A stretch of DNA of 46,518 bases from Anaerococcus provencensis (GTDB lineage: Bacteria; Bacillota; Clostridia; Tissierellales; Peptoniphilaceae), in contig NZ_HG003690.1 in the NCBI RefSeq assembly GCF_000312365.2, positions 220,997-267,514 of the forward strand, in the 5' to 3' direction. Position 1 is the first letter of the stretch; every line of letters begins with the position of its first letter. Below are positions 8,083 through 15,416 of this stretch, in pieces. The notes beneath the pieces are model-generated. The model saw only the letters and a program-made list of their open reading frames with translations, was not told where the DNA came from and ran no database searches. A program made the position numbers and the translations under genes.

Positions 8083-9357
8083 ATGAACAGTTTAGAATTT
8101 TGTAAAGATTTAATTAATTTTATTGACAGAAGTCCCTTGAATTATTTTGCAGTAGAAAATGCGAAAAATATCTTAAATGAAAATGGATTTAAAGAGCTAA
8201 AAGAAAACGAAAAGTGGGAGGTAGAAAAAAATAGTAATTACTATGTAAGTCGCAATGACACAGCTCTAATCGCTTTCACTGTAGGAGATGATCTAAAAAA
8301 AGGTTTTGATATCATTGGATCTCATACCGATAGTCCTACTTTTAAGCTAAAATCTAATTCTGAGATGACAGATTCCGGCTATCTAAAGGTAAATATCGAA
8401 CCTTACGGTGGTATGATTTATTCAACATGGACCGACCGAACCCTATCCTTGGCTGGTAAAGTATCCTACAAAGAAGATGGGGCGATTAAAACTAAGCTTG
8501 TAAACTTTGACAAGGACTTATTAACCATACCAAATGCTGCCATCCATATGAATAGAGAAGTAAACAAGGGTTTTGAAATCAATCCACAAAACCATCTCTA
8601 TCCAATAATTCAAACAATAGAAGAAAACTTTGAAGGTGGATACTTGGAAAAATTATTGGCAGAAGAGTTGGATATAGATAAAGACTCTATATTAGACTTT
8701 GACCTAGGTCTATATGATAGACAAAAAGGTACAATCATCAACAATATGTACCAAATTGGACGTATAGATAACCTAGGTTCTGTCCATGCATCACTTATGG
8801 CCATATGCGATAGTGAGGCTAATAAAAACAATGTATTAGTACTAAACGACAACGAAGAAATAGGATCTAGGACCCCAACTGGTGCTTTCTCACCATTTTT
8901 AAGAGATACACTAAAAAGATTGTGCGAAAAATGCGGTCTAGATGAGGAAGATTTCTATATAGCACTAGCTAACTCATACCTCATTTCTGCAGATCAAGCC
9001 CATGCGGTTCACCCAAACTTCAAAGAATACCATGACCCAACAAATCCTATCAAAATGAATGGTGGACTTGTAATAAAAACTGCAGCAAATGGTGCTTATT
9101 CATCAAACATAGCATCCAATGCAAGACTAATAGACCTAGCAAGCTCTATAGGATCTAATATTCAAAAATTCCACAACAGAAATGACAAGCAAGGTGGATC
9201 AACAATAGGACCAATAGCATCAACTGGCCTTGGAATAGTATCAATAGATGTAGGAGAACCAATACTTGCCATGCACTCCATAAGAGAACTAGGTGGCATA
9301 GAAGATCACTACGATGCCTATAAGATTTATAAGGCATTCTACGAAACAAATATTTAA
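8083..9357 (+). CDS. M18-family aminopeptidase
   Basis: The 424-residue enzyme is a zinc aminopeptidase of the M18 (aspartyl aminopeptidase-like) family. It shows GSHTDSP with ligand His81, GRIDNLGS with the bridging Asp, NDNEEIGS with the catalytic and ligand Glu pair, and a terminal AMHSIRELGG supplying a His. It acts in the cytoplasm, trimming N-terminal residues from peptides in a tetrahedral dodecamer typical of the family. A second, diverged M18 gene lies at 17264-18646, a pair often seen in clostridia. The thiamine-binding-fold gene follows after 9 bp, so they are co-transcribed. Confidence 0.9.
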   Translation: MNSLEFCKDLINFIDRSPLNYFAVENAKNILNENGFKELKENEKWEVEKNSNYYVSRNDTALIAFTVGDDLKKGFDIIGSHTDSPTFKLKSNSEMTDSGYLKVNIEPYGGMIYSTWTDRTLSLAGKVSYKEDGAIKTKLVNFDKDLLTIPNAAIHMNREVNKGFEINPQNHLYPIIQTIEENFEGGYLEKLLAEELDIDKDSILDFDLGLYDRQKGTIINNMYQIGRIDNLGSVHASLMAICDSEANKNNVLVLNDNEEIGSRTPTGAFSPFLRDTLKRLCEKCGLDEEDFYIALANSYLISADQAHAVHPNFKEYHDPTNPIKMNGGLVIKTAANGAYSSNIASNARLIDLASSIGSNIQKFHNRNDKQGGSTIGPIASTGLGIVSIDVGEPILAMHSIRELGGIEDHYDAYKIYKAFYETNI

Positions 9358-9366
9358 GGAGAAGAA

Positions 9367-9663
9367 ATGGCTATACTTGAATTAACATTGGTACCAATTG
9401 GAACTGAGTCTACATCTGTGAGTAAATATGTAGCAGCTGCTAGTAAAATGCTCAAAGAATCTGGGATAAAGCATGAGTTAAACCCTATGGGCACAGTTCT
9501 TGAAGGAGACCCAGACGAATTATTAAAAGTGGTTAGACAAATGCAAGAAGAAGTCTTTGATGCAGGAGCTAAGAGAGTTTATTCTGTTATTAAGATGGAT
9601 GACAGGAGAGACAAAGAAGCTCATATGGAAGAAAAAATCAAATCTGTTAATGAAAAAATGTAA
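9367..9663 (+). CDS. MTH1187/YkoF-fold thiamine-binding protein
   Basis: The 98-residue protein matches the MTH1187 (DUF77) family: AILELTLVPIGTESTSVSKYVA at the start, a GIKHELNPMGTVLEG middle stretch and a C-terminal helix. The fold is ferredoxin-like and related to YkoF; family members bind thiamine-type ligands. The GGAGAAG sequence before ATG 9367 gives the start. It follows the M18 gene by 9 bp and ends at a strong terminator. A link with the ykoFEDC-like thiamine/HMP transporter 10 kb away is possible but only inferred from the shared fold. Confidence 0.8.
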   Translation: MAILELTLVPIGTESTSVSKYVAAASKMLKESGIKHELNPMGTVLEGDPDELLKVVRQMQEEVFDAGAKRVYSVIKMDDRRDKEAHMEEKIKSVNEKM

Positions 9664-9666
9664 ATT

Positions 9667-9702
9667 AAAAAGATTGCCGTAATTTTGTGGCAATCTTTTT
9701 TT
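9667..9702. terminator. Bidirectional intrinsic terminator
   Basis: AAAAGATTGCC and GGCAATCTTTTTTT form an 11-bp stem with a 10-base loop and a T tract, between the thiamine-binding gene and the convergent permease gene. Confidence 0.88.
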
Positions 9703-9717
9703 GCGCATTTTTTGCTC

Positions 9718-11037
9718 TTATAAGAAAACTGGAACTATATATCTTAGTAAAAATATTACTGCAAGACCATATACAAGTGGACTTACTTCTTTGCCGCGAC
9801 CTGTTAATAGTTTGATTCCTGCATATGATATCATTCCAAATGATATGCCTTCAGCTATAGAATATGTTGCAGGCATCATTAGTATGGTCATGAATGCTGG
9901 GAAAGCTTCTGTAATGTCTGAGAAGTTAATTTCTACTACAGTTGATAACATAAATAATCCTACTACTACTAGAGCTGCTGCTGTTGCTTGAGCTGGGATT
10001 ATAGAAAATAGTGGGAAGAAAAATGCTGCAATTGCAAAGCATACTGCTGTTGATAAGGCAGTAAGACCAGTTCTTCCACCTTCTGCTACACCAGCAGATG
10101 ATTCTACAAAGGTTGTAATTGTTGATGTTCCTAGTAAGGCACCTAATGTTGTACCTACTGCATCTGCTAATAAGGCCTTTGATCCATCAGGCAGATTACC
10201 GTCTTTATCAAGCATTTTTGCTTTTGTAGCAACTCCTGTTAGAGTTCCTAGGGTATCAAAGATATCTACAAATAAAAATGAAAATAAAACTGAGAACATT
10301 TCAAAAGAAAAAATGTTAGAAAAGTCTAACTGAAATGCTATTGGTTTTATTGTTGGTGGTAGGGACATGATAGTATTTCCTTCTGGGAAATGTGTTACTC
10401 CTGTGATAAGTCCTACTATAGTTGAAGCTAAGATTCCCCATAATAGGGCGCCTTTAACACCTCTTGCTGTAAGTACTACCATTACGATAAGTGCAAAAAA
10501 GAATACAAAACCTTCAGCAGATGCTATGTTTGAAAGCTCTAGAGAGATTTCTCCTACTCCAACAATACCAGCGTTTATCAAACCTATTAGGGCTATAAAT
10601 AGTCCTATAGCAACTGATACTGCTTTTTTAAGATTTAGTGGGATAGCATTAAATAGTGATTCGCGTATGCCGGTGAATGATAAAATTATAAATATAAGTC
10701 CTTCAAGAAATACTGCTGTTAGTGCAAATTGCCAACTCATGCCCATTTGGCTTACTACAGTATAAGCAAAAAACGCATTTAATCCCATGCCTGCTGATAG
10801 GCCAAAAGGCATATTAGCATAAAATGCCATGCAAAGCATTGCTATGATTGATGCAAGGATTGTTGCAGTAAATACCGCTCCTCCATCCATTCCCGCGTCT
10901 GAAAGGATTGCTGGGTTTACAGCTAGGATGTAGGACATTGTCATAAATGTAGTTATGCCGGCCATAATTTCTGTACGAGTATCTGTACCATGTTCACGTA
11001 GTTTGAATCTACGTTCGTTAAACGATTCGAGTGCCAT
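9718..11037 (-). CDS. NCS2-family purine permease (AzgA/PbuG-like)
   Basis: The 439-residue membrane protein belongs to the AzgA-like branch of nucleobase:cation symporter 2. Its start is typical (GTDTRTEIMAGITTFMTMSY), followed by NPAILSDAGMD, the GLSAGMGLNAFFAY motif and FLFVDIFDTLGTLTGVA, plus about 12-14 hydrophobic segments. It should import guanine, hypoxanthine or adenine, matching the salvage enzyme Xpt nearby. The gene is single, transcribed divergently from the CNNM-like gene. AGGAGG lies correctly before the start. I found no purine riboswitch in the 111-bp upstream gap. Confidence 0.9.
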   Translation of the reverse strand: MALESFNERRFKLREHGTDTRTEIMAGITTFMTMSYILAVNPAILSDAGMDGGAVFTATILASIIAMLCMAFYANMPFGLSAGMGLNAFFAYTVVSQMGMSWQFALTAVFLEGLIFIILSFTGIRESLFNAIPLNLKKAVSVAIGLFIALIGLINAGIVGVGEISLELSNIASAEGFVFFFALIVMVVLTARGVKGALLWGILASTIVGLITGVTHFPEGNTIMSLPPTIKPIAFQLDFSNIFSFEMFSVLFSFLFVDIFDTLGTLTGVATKAKMLDKDGNLPDGSKALLADAVGTTLGALLGTSTITTFVESSAGVAEGGRTGLTALSTAVCFAIAAFFFPLFSIIPAQATAAALVVVGLFMLSTVVEINFSDITEAFPAFMTILMMPATYSIAEGISFGMISYAGIKLLTGRGKEVSPLVYGLAVIFLLRYIVPVFL

Positions 11038-11069
11038 TATTTCCTCCTAATATTTTGTGATACAAGGGT

Positions 11070-11132
11070 ATTATACGCAATAAATTAAAATTCGCTAAAG
11101 TTCTTTATTTTTTAAGGGTCATACATTATAAT
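11070..11132. promoter_or_regulatory. Divergent promoter region, permease / CNNM-like gene
   Basis: A TATAAT reads on the minus strand at 11070-11075 for the permease, and a TATAAT on the plus strand at 11127-11132 lies shortly before the AGGAGG (11139-11144) of the 11149 gene. The -35 boxes are weak, and the plus-strand leader would be very short. Confidence 0.4.
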
Positions 11133-11148
11133 ATCCCTAGGAGGATAT

Positions 11149-12393
11149 ATGAGTACTACAAATATAATCCGATTAATAGTAATAATAATTGGAATTTTTT
11201 TATCGGCATTTTTCTCATCATCTGAGACAGCACTTACAAGTGTAAATATATTTAAAATTAGACAAATGGAAAAAAACGGGGTTGCCAAGGCTCCTTTAGT
11301 GAAAAAATTAGTGGATAATATAGGCTCTGTTCTAACGACAATACTTATAGGCAATAATATAGTAAATATTGTAACTACAACAGTTGCGACTATTTTTTTT
11401 ACTGAGGTCATGGGAGCTCGCGGAGCAGTTATTTCACCAATTATTCTTACGATTGTTGTACTTATATTTGGCGAAGTAACACCAAAAAATATAGCAACAG
11501 CAAATAGCGAAGAGCTGGCCTTAAGGGTAGCTAGGCCAATAAGATTTTGTGATATTATTTTAAAACCAATTAATTTTATTCTAGGAAAGATTACAGGAGC
11601 TATTTCAAAGGCCCTTATTGGGGAGAAGGAAGAAACTAGCATAGTTACAGAAGAAGATTTGAAAACCATAGTTGATGTTTCTGAAGAGCAGGGTGTCATC
11701 AATAACGAAGAAAGTGAAATGATAAATAATGTCTTTGAGTTCGGTAATTCTGACGTGTCAGATATCATGACTCCAAGGACTAATATGGAAGCTATATCTC
11801 TTGATTGTACTGAAGATGAGCTAAAGGAATTATTAAAAAACACCAATCATTCAAGAATACCTGTCTATGGTAAAAATATTGACAATATTATAGGTATCTT
11901 ACATATGAAGGATATTGTTTCTGCCATTGCTGAAGGAAAAGATTTAGATCTTGCAGAAATTGTAAGACCAGCCTTTTATGTCTATGACAATATGCACATA
12001 TTTGACCTATTTACAAATATGAGAAGTGAAAATGTATCGCTTGCCGTTGTTATTGACGAGTATGGAGGCACAAGTGGACTTGTATCAATTGAAGATATTG
12101 TTGAGGAGCTAGTTGGAGAAATTGACGACGAGTATGATACAGATGACAAAGATATTTTTAAGGTAAATGAAAATACCTACCTAGTAAAACCATCCCTACA
12201 CTTGAGCGATTTTAACGCTTATTTTAACTTGGATATTCAAGAGATCAAAAATGACTCCATAGGGGGCTATGTTATAGACCACCTATCGAGAATTCCTGTT
12301 GAAGGGGATATGGTTAATGTTGATAATATAAATATAATAGTGGATAAGGTTGACAGATACAAAATCGAAATGTTAAAAGTTGAGTTTATTTAA
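11149..12393 (+). CDS. CNNM/HlyC-CorC family membrane protein with CBS pair
   Basis: The 414-residue protein has the classic CNNM/CorC layout. A DUF21 transmembrane domain covers about residues 1-180 (FSSSETALTSVN, IGNNIVNIVTTT, FGEVTPKNIA). Then comes a tandem CBS pair (about 190-330; VSDIMTPRTNM, HSRIPVYG, DEYGGTSGLVSIEDIVEELVG) and a C-terminal CorC_HlyC domain. Characterised relatives export Mg2+ or Co2+ and sense adenine nucleotides through the CBS pair. 'Hemolysin' in older names is not supported. The pyrophosphatase gene starts 9 bp downstream; that enzyme also carries CBS domains and needs a divalent metal, so joint metal and energy sensing is plausible. Confidence 0.9.
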   Translation: MSTTNIIRLIVIIIGIFLSAFFSSSETALTSVNIFKIRQMEKNGVAKAPLVKKLVDNIGSVLTTILIGNNIVNIVTTTVATIFFTEVMGARGAVISPIILTIVVLIFGEVTPKNIATANSEELALRVARPIRFCDIILKPINFILGKITGAISKALIGEKEETSIVTEEDLKTIVDVSEEQGVINNEESEMINNVFEFGNSDVSDIMTPRTNMEAISLDCTEDELKELLKNTNHSRIPVYGKNIDNIIGILHMKDIVSAIAEGKDLDLAEIVRPAFYVYDNMHIFDLFTNMRSENVSLAVVIDEYGGTSGLVSIEDIVEELVGEIDDEYDTDDKDIFKVNENTYLVKPSLHLSDFNAYFNLDIQEIKNDSIGGYVIDHLSRIPVEGDMVNVDNINIIVDKVDRYKIEMLKVEFI

Positions 12394-12402
12394 GGAGAGA
12401 AG

Positions 12403-14052
12403 ATGAAAGAAACTGTATACATCACCGGACACAAGAATCCAGACACTGATACAATCGTAGCAAGTCTTGCCTATGCAGATCTAAAGAATAGGCAAGGAGA
12501 TGTGCATGCTATTCCTATTAGATTAGGAAAGCTTAATCCAGAAACCAAATTTGTCCTAAATTATTTTGGACTAGAAGCTCCTCTTCTTAAAGAATCTATG
12601 CTTTTACAAGTAAAGGATATAAACATTGATAAGTCCTTTGCTATAGATCCATCAATCCCTGTGAGAACTGCTTGGAACATCTTCCAAGAAGGACTTACTC
12701 ACTCTTTATCAGTAATTGACGATAATGGAAAATTGATTGGTATAGCTTCACTTTCAAATATCACCAAATCATATATGGATGTGTGGGATGACCAGATAAT
12801 CGGCAGAGCAAACACACCAATTGAAAATATCATAGATGTTTTGAAAGCAAAGCCAATTGTAATGCCAAAAAATCCAAGCAAATTAGATGGAAAGATGACA
12901 GTCATGGCCATGAATGACGATGATCCAGACTTTGATTCATACTTTGGTGAAGGCGAAATTGTTATTCTAGGAAACAGAACAGATTATGTAGAGTATCTAA
13001 TCGCAAGGAAGGCTTCTCTAATCATTCTTACAAATGGTTCTACTATGGATGAAGACCTCAAGGACTATGCATATAACAATAATGTAACAATCCTATCCAC
13101 AGAATTTAATACCTTTATGACCTCTCGTCTATTACCTATGACAATACCAGTTGGCCATGTTATGACTACAGGAGATTTGATATATTTCTCTGAAAATGAC
13201 ACCATAGACCAAGTAAGGGAAGTCATGGGAAAATCTAGATTTAGATCATATCCTGTTGTTGATAGCAACAAAAAAGTTGTAGGATCAATTTCTAGATACC
13301 ACCTCATCTCATCAAAGATGAAAAAACTAATTTTAGTTGACCACAACGAGAAAAACCAATCAGTAGATGATATTGATCAAGCAGAAATAATTGAAATTAT
13401 AGACCACCACAGAGTAGCAAATATATCTACAACAGCACCTTTATTCTTCAGAGCTGAACCAGTTGGTTCAACAGCAACTATTGTTTCAGAAATGTATCTA
13501 GAAAGTGGTCTTAGACCAAGCAAGGAAATAGCTGGCATCCTATGTGCGGCAATCATATCAGATACCCTGCTATTTAGGTCACCTACAACAACCGATGTCG
13601 ATAGACGTATGGTAGACAGAATGAGCAAGATTGCTGATATTGACGTAGAAGACTTTGCAAATCAAATGTTTAAGGCAGGTACTTCTTTAAAAGAAAAATC
13701 TCCAAAAGATATAGTTGAAGGTGATGTAAAAACTTTCACAATTAGTGGTGAAAATGTCAGAGTTGGCCAAGTGATGACCATGAATCCAGAAGAACTAGAA
13801 CCTTTAAGAGATGAGATAGTGGGACTTATGGAAGAAAAAATTCACAAAAATGGCGAATCAACCTTTGTTCTAGTTTTAACAGATATATTCAATGAAACAA
13901 GCGAACTACTTGTTGTAGGTAAGCACATTGAGGATATTGAAGAAGAGTTTGGTCACAAGGTAACAAATGGAACTATATCAGCTCCTGGAGTTTTAAGCCG
14001 TAAAAAACAAGTAATACCTAGACTAACAAATGCAATGACCAATAATAATTAA
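12403..14052 (+). CDS. ppaC: Family II Mn-dependent inorganic pyrophosphatase with CBS/DRTGG insert
   Basis: The 549-residue cytoplasmic enzyme splits PPi to phosphate. The DHH catalytic part is divided: GHKNPDTD (His10, Asp14, Asp16) at the start, then IIDHHRV and DTLLF motifs after residue 335, with a DHHA2 domain at the C terminus ending SRKKQVIPRL. Between these lies a long insert with CBS-like segments (about 70-125 and 245-300) flanking a DRTGG domain, the nucleotide-regulated form that AMP/ADP inhibit and diadenosine polyphosphates activate. Plain family II enzymes are about 310 residues. It is co-transcribed with the CNNM-like gene. Confidence 0.93.
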   Translation: MKETVYITGHKNPDTDTIVASLAYADLKNRQGDVHAIPIRLGKLNPETKFVLNYFGLEAPLLKESMLLQVKDINIDKSFAIDPSIPVRTAWNIFQEGLTHSLSVIDDNGKLIGIASLSNITKSYMDVWDDQIIGRANTPIENIIDVLKAKPIVMPKNPSKLDGKMTVMAMNDDDPDFDSYFGEGEIVILGNRTDYVEYLIARKASLIILTNGSTMDEDLKDYAYNNNVTILSTEFNTFMTSRLLPMTIPVGHVMTTGDLIYFSENDTIDQVREVMGKSRFRSYPVVDSNKKVVGSISRYHLISSKMKKLILVDHNEKNQSVDDIDQAEIIEIIDHHRVANISTTAPLFFRAEPVGSTATIVSEMYLESGLRPSKEIAGILCAAIISDTLLFRSPTTTDVDRRMVDRMSKIADIDVEDFANQMFKAGTSLKEKSPKDIVEGDVKTFTISGENVRVGQVMTMNPEELEPLRDEIVGLMEEKIHKNGESTFVLVLTDIFNETSELLVVGKHIEDIEEEFGHKVTNGTISAPGVLSRKKQVIPRLTNAMTNNN

Positions 14053-14057
14053 AATTC

Positions 14058-14085
14058 TCCTAGCTTCGGCTAGGATTATTTTATA
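14058..14085 (+). terminator. Terminator after the pyrophosphatase gene
   Basis: TCCTAGC and GCTAGGA form a 7-bp stem capped by a TTCG tetraloop (14065-14068). The following sequence is AT-rich with an imperfect T tract. Confidence 0.65.
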
Positions 14086-14125
14086 TATTAGACTAATTGG
14101 GTAATAATACTCTAGGAGTGATGTC

Positions 14126-14641
14126 ATGGAGATAATGGATTTATACGATGAGAATAGGCAAAAAACTGATAAAACTTATATAAGAGGTTCTGCTCAACCA
14201 AAGGGCTTTTATAGGATGGTAGTTCATGTTTGTATATTTAACAAACTTGGTCAGCTATTAATCCAACAAAGAACCCTAAATAAAAAGATGCCTGGCCTTT
14301 GGGATGTGACTTGTGGAGGAGCAGTATCAACACATGAATCTTCACAAATGGGGGCTCAAAGAGAGCTTTTTGAAGAGTTAGGTCTAGATATAGATTTCAA
14401 AAATATAAGACCCCTAGTAACGGCAAATTTTCCTATGGGCTTTGATGACTTTTATGTAATCAATAAAGATGTAGACCTAGATACTCTAAGCTTACAGGCA
14501 GAAGAAGTATCAGATGCCAAGCGGGCAAGCCTTGACGAAGTGATCAAGCTTAGAAGAGAGGAAAAATTCGTAAGATATAAGGAAAGTTTCATAAGATTTT
14601 TGTTTGATATAAGCAAAGACAATAGATATGTAGAAATATAA
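14126..14641 (+). CDS. Nudix hydrolase (IPP-isomerase-like subgroup)
   Basis: The 171-residue protein has a Nudix box, GGAVSTHESSQMGAQRELFE followed by ELG, in the expected spacing, which binds Mg2+ and holds the diphosphate. The N-terminal DLYDENRQKT stretch and the VHVCIFNKLGQLLIQQR strand match the subgroup often annotated as isopentenyl-diphosphate isomerase-like or YfcD-like. The substrate is not predictable, and a true isomerase is unlikely because ispE at 29.9 kb indicates the MEP pathway. AGGAG at 14114-14118 supports ATG 14126. The gene stands alone and ends at a bidirectional terminator. Confidence 0.85.
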   Translation: MEIMDLYDENRQKTDKTYIRGSAQPKGFYRMVVHVCIFNKLGQLLIQQRTLNKKMPGLWDVTCGGAVSTHESSQMGAQRELFEELGLDIDFKNIRPLVTANFPMGFDDFYVINKDVDLDTLSLQAEEVSDAKRASLDEVIKLRREEKFVRYKESFIRFLFDISKDNRYVEI

Positions 14642-14670
14642 AAAACTCGAAGTTAAAACTTCGAGTTTAT
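14642..14670. terminator. Bidirectional terminator, Nudix / DUF1858 genes
   Basis: AAACTCGAAGT and ACTTCGAGTTT form an 11-bp perfect stem with a TAAA loop between convergent genes, flanked by A's on the left. Confidence 0.8.
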
Positions 14671-14879
14671 CTATTTAATTGGTCAAGTAGGTATTCACAG
14701 TCCATACCGTGAACCATGCAAGCTTCCTCCAATGTTTCATATAGTGAAGATGGGCAAGCTATGCATCCCATACCGGCCATTAGTAGTGTATTTATAGTTT
14801 CTGGCTTAGCTTGGATAATCTCACCTATAAGCATATCGCGGGTGATTTCAACTGTGCCAGTTGTATTAGTATTTTTCAT
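14667..14879 (-). CDS. DUF1858 redox-disulfide domain protein
   Basis: The 70-residue protein is a stand-alone DUF1858 domain, the small hybrid-cluster-protein-associated domain. The key feature is GMGCIACPSS with a CxxC pair at about residues 38-41, following the typical IGEIIQAKPETINTLLMAG helix. It probably takes part in thiol-disulfide or metal chemistry in the cytoplasm of an anaerobe. A strong GGGGG ribosome binding site precedes the ATG. It is monocistronic, and its upstream region holds a 14-bp perfect palindrome. No hybrid cluster protein gene is in the window. Confidence 0.85.
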   Translation of the reverse strand: MKNTNTTGTVEITRDMLIGEIIQAKPETINTLLMAGMGCIACPSSLYETLEEACMVHGMDCEYLLDQLNR

Positions 14880-14910
14880 TTAAGCGCCCCCTTTTCATAA
14901 GACTATGTTA

Positions 14911-14924
14911 CTCCAAATTTGGAG
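14911..14924. promoter_or_regulatory. Palindromic operator candidate upstream of DUF1858 gene
   Basis: CTCCAAATTTGGAG is a perfect 14-bp palindrome about 31 bp upstream of the DUF1858 start codon, where it would lie between or over the -35 and -10 boxes. A second palindrome, CAAGTACTTG, lies at 14931-14940. Either could bind a dimeric regulator; none is identified. Confidence 0.35.
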
Positions 14925-14975
14925 CAAATACAAGTACTTGACTAGGGATTGAGCTTTGTTTTTTATGGAGGAATG

Positions 14976-15362
14976 ATGGGAAAAGAAGAATTATTAAGAG
15001 AAAAAGAAGATATTACAAAGGACATATTAAAGTTAAGAGGGGATCTAAAGATAGCAAATGATGCTGTAGCAAATTCTGGAAATTCAGTTGCTTTTTATAA
15101 GGTAGTTACTCCTCCTATAATAATTACAATTCTAGTTGGATTGTTAGTAAGTAAGATTAATTTTTTTGGTGAAAATAACGGCTTAGTTGGCATCATATTT
15201 TTTGTATTTGCCATAAGCCTTTTTATCACAAGCAAACTTTCGCAAAAAAAGATTAAGGAAAATAAAGAAAAATATATAGTAGAGAGGATTGCCATACAAA
15301 AGCTTCTTGTAAAAAAATCTAAGAGGATGGCTGAGATAGAAAGTAAATTAATTGAAAATTAA
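14976..15362 (+). CDS. Small membrane protein of unknown function
   Basis: The protein is about 128 residues and I do not recognise a family. It has a charged N-terminal helix (KEELLREKEDITKDILKLRG) likely to form a coiled coil, two hydrophobic segments (about 40-58 around PPIIITILVGLLV, and 67-84 around LVGIIFFVFAISLF), and a second charged helix to the end. The topology suggests a hairpin with both ends in the cytoplasm. GGAGG at 14967-14971 sits close to ATG 14973 and ATG 14976; the second gives the better spacing. The htpG promoter begins inside its last codons. Confidence 0.6.
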   Translation: MGKEELLREKEDITKDILKLRGDLKIANDAVANSGNSVAFYKVVTPPIIITILVGLLVSKINFFGENNGLVGIIFFVFAISLFITSKLSQKKIKENKEKYIVERIAIQKLLVKKSKRMAEIESKLIEN

Positions 15363-15407
15363 CCTAGGCTTAGTATAATATTAGCAGTTAGTCTATCAGA
15401 GTGCTAA
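15352..15407 (+). promoter_or_regulatory. htpG promoter with CIRCE-like HrcA operator
   Basis: TTGAAA (15352-15357), 16 bp and TATAAT (15374-15379) form a sigma-A promoter. Directly downstream, TTAGCAGTT (15381-15389), nine bases, and GAGTGCTAA (15399-15407) match the CIRCE operator: the right half is perfect and the left half is 7/9. HrcA repression of htpG is therefore expected. The element overlaps the start of the AAGGAGG ribosome binding site. Confidence 0.8.
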
Positions 15408-15416
15408 GGAGGTTAT

